Assembly (NCBI GenBank): GCA_922989275.2
Contig: OV277862.1
Span: forward strand, 17,093,543-17,157,542
DNA: 64,000 nucleotides
Direction: 5' to 3'
Origin: Gari tellinella
Lineage: Eukaryota; Mollusca; Bivalvia; Cardiida; Psammobiidae
Part shown: positions 44,589 through 55,054 of the stretch, piece after piece
Layout of the letters: each line of letters begins with the position of its first letter
Numbering within the stretch: the stretch's first letter is position 1
Position numbers and translations under genes: made by a program
The notes under the pieces: generated by a model
What the model was told of the DNA's origin: nothing
Databases searched by the model: none
The model's input: only the letters and a program-made list of their open reading frames with translations

Positions 44589-44749
44589 GAACAAAAATGT
44601 TGTTCAGCCAAATTTGGTTTTCAGTCTCTTTAAAGCCGCATTTTGTAATTGAGGAACTTGAATAAAATGGTTGTTTTTGGTCCGATTTGAACAACACCGG
44701 TCGTGAAATTTTCACGGAAACGTTAATATCTCTGAAATCGATCTTTTAA

Positions 44750-44993
44750 CCCTTTACCTGATAGCCTATTTCTAGTACTTAAGATAGGTGACTACTTAAA
44801 GCAGGTTGAAAGTAAAGCAGAATGCGCCTTAGGGCGCATTCTGCTTTACTTTCAGCCTGCTTTAAGCTATAATGTGCTATAATATAGAAAATATTCCCTA
44901 TAATACATATTCATTACTGATTAGATTGGAACTATATTCTTCAGCGGATGAATAAATCATATCCGCTAAAAGGCGCTTCTATTGTGGAAAGGG
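44750..44993. mobile_element. TTAA-2 copy, full length
   Basis: 244 bp between TTAA 44746 and 44994; perfect hairpin, centre gcgccttagggcgc. Confidence 0.84.
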
Positions 44994-45091
44994 TTAAATC
45001 CTCTTCCTGCTTCAAACCAATATTTACTATATTTTGTTTCCCGGAGTAATGATTTACGTAATGAAAAAGTTGACTAACTTCATTGTCTGTC

Positions 45092-45420
45092 TTGATAGCT
45101 CAGTTGGTAGAGAGATAAACTGTCATTCAAAAGGCACTAGGTCCAAGGTTATAAAGCTTTTGAGTTTGAGTTTGAAATCGTTCTCAAGCATTTGATTGGC
45201 CAGTATTGAGTTTTTGCTCAGCATGAGAACAGTTTTAGACTCAACTCAAAAGTGTTTATAACCTTGAGGCCCTGGGTTCGATTCCCAATTGATTTCAAAT
45301 CTTTGTTACAATGTTTAGTCTGATTTTATTGACCTGTCACTCATGAATAACGCAGAGGTCAATTGGAAGGTCATATTTAGTATACGGTGGTTAGAATTAG
45401 TGTCCGCTGTATTAGATATC
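45092..45420 (+). mobile_element. tRNA-derived SINE split by a palindromic element
   Basis: A box tagctcagttggtag at 45098. The 'ttataaag' element occupies 45147-45263. The B box ggttcgattccc follows at about 45274. The tail (ataacgcagaggtcaatt, tggttagaat) matches the SINE at 63122. Confidence 0.72.
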
Positions 45421-45526
45421 CTACTACGTTATGTTTTAAAGACTGACACTTCAATGACATCCGAATATAACATTTGAATGTGAATCAAGCTACGCAGTGA
45501 TTTTTATAAATATTTTCTTTACAATC

Positions 45527-45715
45527 CAGAGCAACAGATAAGGGTAGTTTTTCAAATATTAAAATCTTTATTTCTGAATTAAACCCTATGGTGTCACTAC
45601 TCATTAGAATCGTCTCTTTGAGACGATTCTAATGAGTAGTAACACCATAGGATTTAGTGCTGAAATGAGTGATAAAATGTTTGAATTTTTTAAATAACTA
45701 CCTCTTATCTGGAGC
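45527..45715. mobile_element. 'actactcattagaatcgtct' element copy 3
   Basis: Ends agataagggtagtttttcaa / ttaaataactacctcttatc; centre gaatcgtctctttgagacgattc. Confidence 0.75.
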
Positions 45716-45944
45716 CCTGCAATCAATAAAAAAAATATATTAGAAATTCGTGTCACGTGACAACTGAAACGGTGTACTTTTTATACCTGCATTTGTGCTT
45801 TCGGTTTGTTACGGTTTAAAATTGCCCGTCTTAAGCAGTTGTTTATAACCGTTTTTCAACATATCCAAGATCGATATAACCCATAATAATGTTTAAACAA
45901 TATAATAATTTTTTGTTACATTTCAGGTATCTTATTGAGTTTAA

Positions 45945-46176
45945 CCCAATTGTGCCGAAAGCGTCCCATAAAGGGGCATAGGCAATCAGTGTAGACTCTG
46001 ATCAGATGCAGCATTATGGGGCGTCTGATCAGAATCTACACTGTTTACTGTTAGGACTTTCAATATAAAACAAAACGAAAATCAAAAAATAGACCAACCA
46101 CCCCATAGATAAAAAAATGAATAGTTCAATATATATGTATATAATAGCATGTAATAATCCACTGGGCGCAAATGTG
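45945..46176. mobile_element. TTAA-3 copy
   Basis: Left TTAA 45941-45944; aligned with the family to gcgcaaatgtg, where the Harbinger element begins. Confidence 0.74.
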
Positions 46177-46864
46177 TTTTGCCTAGGTCACACATTCACG
46201 GATGAGCCTCCCGGACGGCTACGGATTCAATCCGGCAGCATCCGTAATGGTCCGTAAAAGCTCGTACGGGCCCGTGCCTGAACCTTGATCATCCGTAGGT
46301 GTGGTTCCACACCGTACTGGTTTTTTGAACATGTTCAAAAAACCAGTACGGATAAAACTCCGTACTGGTCCTGGCTAAACCGTATCGAACCCGTATTAAT
46401 CCGTACCAAAACGTAGCTAACCCGTTCTAACCCGTACTGGTCCGTAGACACCTGGCCGAGCGTCCCAGTACGGATTGGTACGGACCAGTACGGGTTAAGT
46501 ACGGTTCAATACGGCTTTCTACGGCTGTGTACGGGGCGACTAAGTACACGAAAACGGACTAATACGGTTCAAACAGGATGTCTACGGTCCGATACGTTTC
46601 AACACGGATAATGCCGGAGTAATACGTGTTTCTACGGGCTGATACGGTCACATAAGTTCTAGATCGGAGTAGTACGGTTCAGTACGGGTTTTATTTTAAT
46701 TTCAGGCTTATAATTAAATTGAAATACATCGAAATATACTTGTGTGAAAACACATTTCCAATTTTTCAGTGTTTACTGTCTTGCTTAATAACTTCTCTGA
46801 TTGTGTACGCAATAATGAGCGATAGAAGACAGGAACTAAATAAAGGCAAGAGAGGATATGGTGG

Positions 46865-47464
46865 ATGAGAGTCTGGTTTCATAGAAGGCAGCTTCATGGC
46901 CAATACGTGTATGATACATTAATGAATGAAATAAGGATAAATAACCTAGATGCATTCAGCAATTTTGTAAGTGTAGATGCACAGTTGTTCGCGGAGCTTC
47001 TTGAAAGACTTCGCCCGAGGATAGCAAGGGAATACCCTTGTTATAGGAAAGCCGTCAGCCCTAGGATAATACGTGCAATAACTTTGAGGCACCTTGCTAA
47101 AGGGGACATTTACAGGTCACTGATGTATGGATTTAGGGCAGCACACTACACCATAAGTGCCATTTTGAAAGAAGTATGCAAGGCTAGTATCGAGGAATAC
47201 ATGGAAGAGGTTGTAACCACTCTTTCCACTCCTGAAAAATGGCTGGAAGAGGCACGCCAGTTCTAGGAAAGATGGAACTTGCCACATGTCCTAGTTGCAC
47301 TAGATAGAAAACACATGGACATCAAACAGTCGAAGGGTAGTGGATCGCTGTACTTTAACTATGAAGGTTAAAAAAATTCAATAGTTCTGATTGCCCTTGT
47401 GGACGCTGACTATAAATTCCTCTTGGTATATGTGGGTGCAGAAAGCGGATGTTCGGATGCACAG
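46865..47464 (+). pseudogene. Harbinger (HARBI1-like) transposase remnant
   Basis: The first 133 codons to 47266 read through the N-terminal region (FAELLERLRPRIAREYP, RIIRAITLRHLAKGD). After an in-frame TAG at 47264 the same frame continues with the catalytic-domain block ERWNLPHVLVALDRKHMDI, GSGSLYFNYEG, a TAA at 47369, then NSIVLIALVDADYKFLLVYVG and ESGCSDAQ, where similarity stops. The expected GAIDGKH is degraded to VALDRKH, but the first catalytic Asp position is still recognisable. The C-terminal third, with later acidic catalytic residues, is missing. Two internal stops and the 3' truncation make it inactive. The Myb-like partner gene of this superfamily is not seen. Confidence 0.85.
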
Positions 47465-47859
47465 AGTTAATCGACGTCTCACTTGGATCAAAATTGTCGG
47501 CAAAGGTTTTTTTTAAGAAATCGCTCATAAATCGGGGACCACAATGGAAATAAGGGGAAAATACCTTTCTATCCTTGGTTTTGGTGAGCATATCATGTGC
47601 ATTTTTATATGTAGGCATTTTTAGTCACAGTTTGCATTATATGTGTATGCATTTGTAGTGCCATGTTATGCCACTGTTGCCAAAATAAAATCAATCAATC
47701 TAAACAGTAGACACGTTAGTTCGGTAGAACAATTTAGATCATTAATACACATTAACGTCTTGTCTCATACTCTTGAAGATATTAATTATGGATAAAGGCA
47801 CATTAGGGAAATGTACACTTCTTTGTGTTTTACTTATAAAATCAAAAAAAAAAACAAAT

Positions 47860-48030
47860 AGTAAAACCTCTCAGTTACGACAACAAAATTGTGTTCATTA
47901 AAATGGTAAGGTATCTAAAACAGATGCCTGCTTAAAGAAAATTGAAAGTACAACAGAAAACCCGCGCAATGGCTTTCTAATCTACTTTCACCTTGCTTTG
48001 AGCTGTCAACTGTCATCTTTTTAGTGCTCA
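47860..48030. mobile_element. TA-1-like copy inside the Harbinger element
   Basis: tagtaaaacctctcagttac ... aaagtacaacagaaaac ... tcaccttgctttgagctgtc. Confidence 0.55.
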
Positions 48031-48479
48031 TGTCTGTGTAAAATGAACTTCCGCCAAACAATAATAAAAATAAGTGTTTGTGTAGTTCTCTGTGTGTGTA
48101 TATCCGTATGTACCCGTAAGTCTCCGCCGCAAACTGTAGTAGCCCGTACGAAATCGTAGTTCGCCTTAGCAAACCGTATTACTCCGTGTTTATCGAGTAC
48201 GGTGCTACGTATTATTCCGTGAAATTCCGTAAAAGTCCGTGAGAAACCGTAGCAATCCGTTCTGTTCCCCGACAATTAAAATCTAATCCGCGATACTCCC
48301 CGTAACTAAACCGTAGAAACCCTTTCTGACCCGTTCTCATATCGTAGAAACTCACGGATCTATCACAGTCCGTAGCATTTTCGTCCGTACCCATCCTTGA
48401 CTATCATCCGTGAATGTGTGACCCAGGCATTTCCCATCAGCCCTACGTTTTTACGCCGTGCACATCTTACAGCGATTGA

Positions 48480-49190
48480 GTAAATACAACAAGAATAGCT
48501 CTAACGGTTTTGAGAGAAGAAGATTCTTAAATGTTTTCCTATATAAGTCTATGTAAAACAGACACGCCCCGGGGCAGTGTCATTTTTGACCCGGGATTCA
48601 TAATTTGAACAATCGTTGTATAGTCCCATAAGGCAAATCTACATTTCAAATACAACAAGACTAGCTCTACGGTTTTGAGAGAAAAGGATATTTAAAGGTT
48701 TTCATATATAAGTCTATTTTAAACTGACAAGCCCCGGGGCAGTGTCATTTTTGACCCGGGAGTCATAATTTGAACAATATTGAGAGATGACTATTAGGCA
48801 AAGCTAAACATACATAAGGACTTAGCCTTACGGTTTCAGAGAAGACGAATTTTAAAGGTTTTCCCATAATAAGTCTATGTAATACTGATAAGCTTCGGGA
48901 CCATAATTTGAACAATTTTTGCAGAAGACTAACAAGCAAAGCAATAGGTCAATATTAAAGATAAGGGCCTTATGGTTTCAGAGAAGAAGATTTTTTAAAG
49001 GTTTATCTATGAGAATCTGATAAGCCCCTGGGCGAGGTCATTGTAGCCTGGGGTTATAATTTGAACATGCTGGTAGAGGACCCTTAGGAAATGATACATA
49101 CCAAATACAACAGGACTGGGAGTTTCAGAGAAGAAGATTTTTAAAGATTTTCCTACATATCAAAAGTTGTTTATACGGTCATGTTAGAAA
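48480..49190. repeat. Tandem repeat, about 160 bp x 4-5
   Basis: Units share ctctacggttttgagagaa, taaaggttttc, agccccggggcagtgtcatttttgacc and ataatttgaacaat. It leads into the 49190-49392 repeat end. Confidence 0.75.
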
Positions 49191-49392
49191 AACTGGTCCT
49201 ACAGCAAGGCGAATACCTTTAGCCAAAACCTGTGAAAAAGAACTCGTTTCTCCTAGCCACTGGTGATTCTGGCACAGTTTGGTTGGAATCGGACCAGTGG
49301 TTTCGGAGGTATTGTTTGAAAATGTGAACGGACGCCGGACACCAGACACTGGACGAAAAGCGATCACAATAGCTTCGGCTCAGGTGAGCTAA
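49190..49392 (-). repeat. Mollusc-type interspersed repeat end
   Basis: The minus strand begins tagctcacctgagccgaagc and runs through ttttcgtccagtgtctggtg, a repeat I recall as common in mollusc genomes. Confidence 0.5.
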
Positions 49393-49910
49393 CAAACACA
49401 TATTAGTAAGATTCTTAACCCATTGAACCCTAGCGATGAGTACGTTCTTTACAACTAAAAGCATCATAGGAGTCAACGACGTACAAATGTACTAGTCTAC
49501 TAGATACCGATACAGACACAGACAAGTTGATACTGCCTCCTGTTTGAACCCAGATTAGACGCCGAGGTCAATACTATGATTTTGTCTTACTTTCACAACC
49601 TCTATTGTTCAGCAAATAAAAAAATAGTTTTGGGTGGTAAGAATTTATTGTTTAGTATAGCAATGCATTTAAATGGCTGGTTGGTTATGCTTGTGGTAAA
49701 AAACGAAAGGGCAGTAATAGTGTATGCTCATTTGTCGTCAAAAATGGCTTCGTGCATTTTTTGTGGGGTGAACGCAAAAAACTCAACTGATTTTGAAAGA
49801 AGATATCGCAGATACCACAATTACAATATGCAGTTTCATAATTTACACGCTTGTACAAATATTTTGATATATAAAAAGCATTGGTTAACAGAGAGACAAC
49901 GGTTGATACC

Positions 49911-50148
49911 TGTAACGCAGTAGAATGACCCACCCGTGCAAAATGACCCGGGTCTTTATACTACGTAGAGAAATGACCCCAAAAAGTGAGGGGGTCATTC
50001 TACTACGAGTTGATGGGTCCATTTTCTACGGTTTGGGGTCATTTTTCTACGTAGTTAAATGACCCGGGTCACTGTTCTACGTAGTGAAATGACCCGTGGG
50101 TCATTTTAGCAGGGGTGGGTCATTCTACTGCGTTACATCGGCTTTGAG
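49911..50148. mobile_element. Palindromic MITE 'tgtaacgcagtagaatgacc'
   Basis: 25 bp perfect inverted ends, internal gacccgggtc and ctacgtag motifs repeated. The paralogous unit at 51120 gives an empty site. Confidence 0.8.
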
Positions 50149-50450
50149 CATTTGACATTTTGCATATTTTCGTTTATAAAAATTCTGAACAAGAACTAAC
50201 ATTGTTTCCTTATAGTTAATAGAGAAATTGTTAACTGCATTGTAATGTATACCACGTGAACAATCAATTACTTTAATCAAACAGACATCTTGAAAAAAGG
50301 AATATAAATTTCAATGTTAGCCTCATAGTGATTGTATTGTGATAGTTATTATATTGAAATGAATGAAATGAAATGAATGACTTTATTTAACGAGTGTTAC
50401 TCATTTAGTCTAATGACTAATCCTCCATGAGGCCCTACATTAAAGTATTA

Positions 50451-50805
50451 CAGCGCTCCCTCTCTACAACGACAATCAATGGGAGACAACAATTGTGTGC
50501 GTTGTTCGGAGGGAGTCTTTATAGGGAGGGACATTGACTTACATTAGCAAACAGCTTGAAACCAGATCAGACGCCGCGTAACGCGTCTGACCTGGAGCCA
50601 AGCTGTTTGTTACTCGTCAGGAAGTTAGTTCTGTCAAAATGTCCATTATGCAACTTTGAGAAAAACAGCAGACGACAACTTTAAGCAGACGACATTGCAG
50701 CAGCAAAAAGCGTTAGACATAATTGTCTTGTTTAGGGAACAGCGGCAAGAGTCGTTGTAAGGAGGGAGTAGTTGTTGTGAGTGTCGTTGTAGAGAGGGAG
50801 CGCTG
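50451..50805. mobile_element. TA-2 copy, full length
   Basis: 355 bp, cagcgctccctctctacaac ... tgtagagagggagcgctg with TA on both sides. Core 50548-50609 with a shortened right arm. Confidence 0.85.
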
Positions 50806-50982
50806 TACATGCATAGATGTTCAATAGTTTTAACCCTTATCCTGCTAATATCGACTGCTAATTGTCGGCTGCAAATTTTATAAAATTCAGATATATGCAA
50901 ATTCAATTTATAGAAAACTAAAAACGAATGTCAAACAGTGTGTATCCAGATGACTTAGCGTCTTATCGGGATATCTTTTGTT

Positions 50983-51545
50983 TTTGGCGGCCATCTTGGA
51001 CGCCATCTTGAAAAACTATGATGGCCCACATATATCACAATTGCAACATGCAGTTTCATAATCTACACGCTTGTATGAACATGTAAGTACATGTATATAC
51101 AATTAATTGTTCACACAAATAGAGACTGGTTGATGCCAGATTTAAGCAAGTGACTCATTGCATTTTTCCTGAACAAGATCTAACATGGTTCCACTATAGC
51201 TATTAGATTCGTTTGTTTACTTTCTTGTAGCGTTTACCGAGTAAATAATACATTACTTGAATCAAACAAACATTTTATATGTATATTTATTTCCAATATC
51301 ATTGTATGGACGGACTACGGTGTTAACGTAAGTATTATTTAGTGTGAACGGTAGCCATTTTGGACGCCATCTTGAAATTAAGCATAGACATTTCAACTTT
51401 AGCCTCAATTTGATAATTCCACAGGTTTTCTTGTGTGCGCAAACCTATATTTAGATACTTTGTTTGTCACTGTACCATATGTACTAGCGAAACTATTGAA
51501 GTATTGCTAAACGGCGGCCATTTTGGTGCCATCTTGGATTTTGGA
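50983..51545. repeat. gccat(c/t)ttgg repeat motifs
   Basis: ggcggccatcttggacgcca at 50986, gtagccattttggacgcca at 51353, and ggcggccattttggtgcca at 51515. YY1-like cores in direct orientation. Confidence 0.5.
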
Positions 51546-51899
51546 CCCTTAAAATGAATAGAAAAAATGGCACTCTATCTTTTTTTAAAACCTTATAACA
51601 TCTTCTATCTAAATCAATTGAGAGTTTGCTTTTACCAAGATTTTGTTGCAAGGCAATTCATTTATTTAAGAAATAATAAATTGATACAAGTGTTTTATTG
51701 TGCCATAGAATACGGGTATGCGTAGTACTTAAATCACTGAACTCTCCTTCGGTGCTTGCTGGAAGGGTCAATGGATGATCTAAAGACACTGCCGTGTTTG
51801 TCCGTACAGCTGAACAATGAATATGATACCCGGTATAGCAAAATGTACAGACCCTGATGAGACCTGCTTGCCAATGTCCTCTTTAGAATGGGTTAATGG

Positions 51900-52265
51900 A
51901 TGGGATGTTACAATACGGTGAAAACCGTATTGTAATATATTGCAATACAGAGGAACTGTATTGCAATATATTGTAGCAACTTGTAATTACAATATCTGGA
52001 TAGAAATTAGCATTGAAAACTTGTTTATAGCATTGAAAGAATAAAAGGGGTGCTTTAAATACATGGGGGAGTCAAAATTAACATAGATATTTCCTGTGAA
52101 TGTTATAACTGTCACAGTATAACATTCAAAATAACAGGGCAACCCCTCTAGTATGTGCTCAAATAATATACATGTGCATGTACAGAATATTGCAATACGG
52201 AAAGACCGTATTGCCAACAGGCGTATTCCAATATAACAATATATTGCCGTATTGTTACATCCCTA
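51900..52265. mobile_element. hAT-type MITE with 8 bp duplication
   Basis: 366 bp. Inverted ends atgggatgttacaatacgg / ccgtattgttacatcccta, flanked by gttaatgg at 51892-51899 and 52266-52273. An 8 bp duplication fits hAT. Confidence 0.85.
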
Positions 52266-52505
52266 GTTAATGGGGACATTTGAATTTAATCAGAGTGGCA
52301 ACACGTCATTCGGCGTTTGATATGTCTTTAAATATTTGCAACAGACGTTTAATTTATTGTTTTAGCCACGCACAAAACTACAAACAAACGCTTATTGCGA
52401 AAGAATAACATTTTCGACATGTATACTTGGTACAAACCGTAGCTATTACTTATTCTGTTGATAACCCCATGGAAATTATCAGTATTTACCATAACAACAC
52501 TTTAA

Positions 52506-52724
52506 CCCATTTACGCCCAGTGGATTCTTCCATGTTTTATATTGGATTAGTCCATTTTTTATCAAAGGGGTGCCTGGTCAAAAAAATTTCATGTTTTATA
52601 TTGAAATTCCTATCAGCAAACAGTTTAGACTCTGATCAGAGTCTCTTATCAGCATAATGCGGCGTCTGATCAGAGTCTACACTGTTTGCCTATGTCCCAT
52701 ATATGGGATCGTGGGTACAAATGG
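52506..52724. mobile_element. TTAA-3 copy, reversed, full length
   Basis: 219 bp between TTAA 52502 and 52725. Left hairpin arm damaged (gatcagagtctcttatcag). Confidence 0.8.
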
Positions 52725-52916
52725 GTTAAATTGAACCAGTAAAACAAAACAACTTCGTAACAAATTCAGTTTGCTCTACAGAGACAATACTTAAATACAT
52801 CTTATATCAATAAACAGTACAAAAACTGCCCATAAAGCACAGTTGAATCGCAAGTAACGTGAAACCCTTATAACTGTTAGTATACAATGTTCAAACATAT
52901 CGCGATATTGATTAAC

Positions 52917-53121
52917 CCTTAGCCCGCCAAATAAATTGTCGTCTGCTATATTTCTCGTCTGCTTCAAGTTTCAAAGTGCTTCAAAGTTGCTCAAATTTGC
53001 TGAAAATGTTGTCCGAGTGTCAAACAGCTTGGATCCGGATGAGACGCCGAGTTACTCGGCGTCTCATCCGGATCCAAGCTGTTTGCATATGGAGCTATAG
53101 TTGTGAGTGGCAGGCTAAGGG
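52917..53121. mobile_element. TTAA-1 copy, full length
   Basis: 205 bp; TTAA 52913 and 53122. Core 53021-53085 is the perfect covariant gagacgccgagttactcggcgtctc. It shares TTAA 53122-53125 with the next element. Confidence 0.86.
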
Positions 53122-53125
53122 TTAA

Positions 53126-53345
53126 CCCATGTGTGCCTAGCGTTCAATAAAAGGGACATAGACAAACAGTGTAGACTCTGATTAGACGCCGCACAGTGCG
53201 GCGTCTGATCAGAGTCTACACTGTTTGCTGATAGGACTTTCAATATAAAACAAAACGAAAATGAAAATTTAGACCAGGCAACCCTAACAAAAAAATGAAC
53301 TAATACAATATACAAGCATGGACGAATCCACTTGGTATGAATGGG
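53126..53345. mobile_element. TTAA-3 copy
   Basis: 220 bp, starting at the shared TTAA; right end gaatggg-ttca. Covariant centre gccgcacagtgcggc. Confidence 0.8.
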
Positions 53346-53454
53346 TTCAGTTTGTGATGATGTCTGCTCCATTCACAGTCTTGCAGAAGGATATCAAGAT
53401 CGATTTGCATTCGTTGTGATAGTTTGTTTCACAACCGATGCAAAAAGATGAAGA

Positions 53455-53690
53455 GCAGACATAAAATCAGTTCAGATCCTGGACCTAATGTTATAAAGCG
53501 TCTGAGTTGAGTCTGGTATTGTTCTCAAGCATTTTATTGGTCAGATTTGAGCCTATGCTCAAATCTTACCAAATCAATTGCTTGAGAACTACTTTATAAC
53601 ATTGGAGCCAGATCAGACCATAGATATCTTAAGAGGTTATTTTAAGATATCTATGGGTCAGACTCGGCGTCTGATCAGAAAACAATCATT
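53455..53690. mobile_element. TTAA-1 core holding two other palindromes
   Basis: 'ttataaag' element copy 3 at 53489-53605. A second hairpin atagatatcttaa ... ttaagatatctat (53617-53656) splits the core between agatcagacc and gactcggcgtctg. Confidence 0.6.
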
Positions 53691-53849
53691 TTGCAATTAA
53701 ATCATAGATGCACATGGCAGTAAAGGAATTTAAAAGAAATCTAAAGTATGGCGAAAAAATCTGTAAGACTATTTAACCCAATGCTAACAGCAGACCTTCT
53801 GCACCGGGTGCACTCTGCGAGCGAGCTTGTGATAACTATGGCTGTTTCA

Positions 53850-54305
53850 AACAGTCTGGATCCAGATTGGACGCAAAGTAACTCGGCGTCTCATCCACGT
53901 CCAAAATGTTTGAAATAAATTTTATGAGAAAAAAATGCAGATCGTCTTGAGAAATATTTTCTCTCACATTTTGCTGACGACAACAGTTGCAGATGACAAC
54001 TAGCGGGCTGCAGATTTGCTAGTTTCTGTTTGATATGGAAAGGTCATCTTCAATTTTGTCACGGGGCTATCCTTGTGACTCTAAGATAGTGACCTTTCTT
54101 TTACCGCCCCTTATATCGTTATTACGTCTGCTTTGAAATTGTCGTCTGCAAGATTTTGTCAAAATAAGATTTATGCAATTTAAGTTGAAGAAACCTGAAA
54201 CAAGTGTCAAACAGTTTGAAGCCAGATCAGACGCCGCGTAACGCGGCGTCTGATCTGGATCCAAACTGTTTGCAAGTAACAGTCAAGTGGCGATTGGTGG
54301 GCAAA
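53850..54305. mobile_element. Two TTAA-1 copies
   Basis: A decayed core at 53850-53912. A good copy at 54098-54305 with core 54208-54272, whose left arm has gaagcc opposite ggatcc. Confidence 0.65.
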
Positions 54306-54369
54306 TGTGTTGACTCGTACTGGTCAGTTCCTAAATAGTTTGGTTGTCAGGTTGTTACCTAAGTACAAG

Positions 54370-54575
54370 AAACCCCTGTTATAACGACCCCTCAAATAAG
54401 GGGCCGTCAGTGACTGCTTGAAGCAAGATAACAGTAAGGCAAGGTCCTTTATGAATTTTCTTCTTTACGTTCATAAAATGGAATGATTGTTTGCAACACA
54501 AGTGGTTGCTTAAAGCAACCACGTGTGTTGCAAGTAATCATTCCATTAAGTACCTGTGGTTATAGAAGTTTTACT
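54370..54575. mobile_element. TA-1-like copy with a different centre
   Basis: Ends cccctgttataacgaccc / ggttatagaagttttactg. The inner hairpin is ggaatgattgtttgcaacac ... gtgttgcaagtaatcattcc. Confidence 0.6.
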
Positions 54576-54715
54576 GTTTTAACACTTGCCTTGCCGCTTA
54601 CAGACTTTTTGAACTTTAAGTAATAAGTTTAGATCCAGATCAGGTCACCTCCTTGCTTTCATCTTCCTTCTACTGATAGACGTTGCTATTTATATGCATT
54701 ATTGTTTGTAATTCA

Positions 54716-54732
54716 TTATAAAATATATAAAG
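54716..54732 (+). promoter_or_regulatory. Possible TATA region of the lipocalin gene
   Basis: TATAAAATATATAAAG lies about 200 bp upstream of the start codon, outside recognisable repeats. It is a plausible TATA box, but the background is AT-rich and no initiator was identified. Confidence 0.3.
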
Positions 54733-54934
54733 TACTATTTTTATTTGGAATTACTTCGTCAAATCAAACGATATTCATTCAGGATAAAGTAGCAAAAACT
54801 GGTGAAGTTTGCAAACTTTTGAAATTCAAGAAACATGGCCCTACACGTGCTAACATCACAAAGAACTTACATAAAATCAGGCTTTATAAAAGAAAGTTTT
54901 GGATGAAAACTTCATTACAAGAAGAACTGTGATC

Positions 54935-55054
54935 ATGAATACAGCCGGACTTTTGATCGTGCTCTGTGCCGTTGTTGGCGGCGCTTTTTGCCAAGTGTTT
55001 TCTGCTGGAGGGTGTCCACACGCCGACACACAGTCAACTTTTGATTTAAATCGG
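54935..55054 (+). other. Lipocalin coding exon 1 (signal peptide)
   Basis: It encodes 40 residues: the signal peptide plus the mature N-terminus GGCPHADTQSTFDLNR, which resembles the ApoD start around its first cysteine. The donor gtaagt begins at 55055. An upstream in-frame ATG at 54899 would put charged residues before the hydrophobic core, so 54935 is the better start. Confidence 0.92.

Larger units (their letters stand above)
46180..48429 (+). mobile_element. PIF/Harbinger-type DNA transposon, decayed
   Basis: 26 bp terminal inverted repeats (left starts tgcctaggtcacacattc; right ends gaatgtgtgacccaggca; one mismatch) are flanked by a 3 bp TTT duplication (46177-46179, 48430-48432), as expected for Harbinger. 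Subterminal zones (46205-46690 and 48105-48400) are filled with short ccgtac/ccgta motifs in both orientations. The body carries a transposase remnant (46865-47464), an AATAAA at about 47684, and a foreign TA-1-like element (about 47860-48030). Its left end abuts the right end of a TTAA-3 copy. Confidence 0.85.
49680..51260. repeat. Direct duplication, about 0.5 kb, unit 1 interrupted
   Basis: 49810-49870 and 51030-51080 share atgcagtttcataatctaca; 50190 and 51170 share gaacaaga-ctaacat; 50270 and 51250 share acttgaatcaaac. Unit 1 holds an inserted MITE (49911-50148). Confidence 0.7.

Noticed and set aside
54702..54932. Open frame upstream of the lipocalin start
   Set aside because: It overlaps the 5' UTR and shows no domain; the signal peptide begins at 54935 in another frame.
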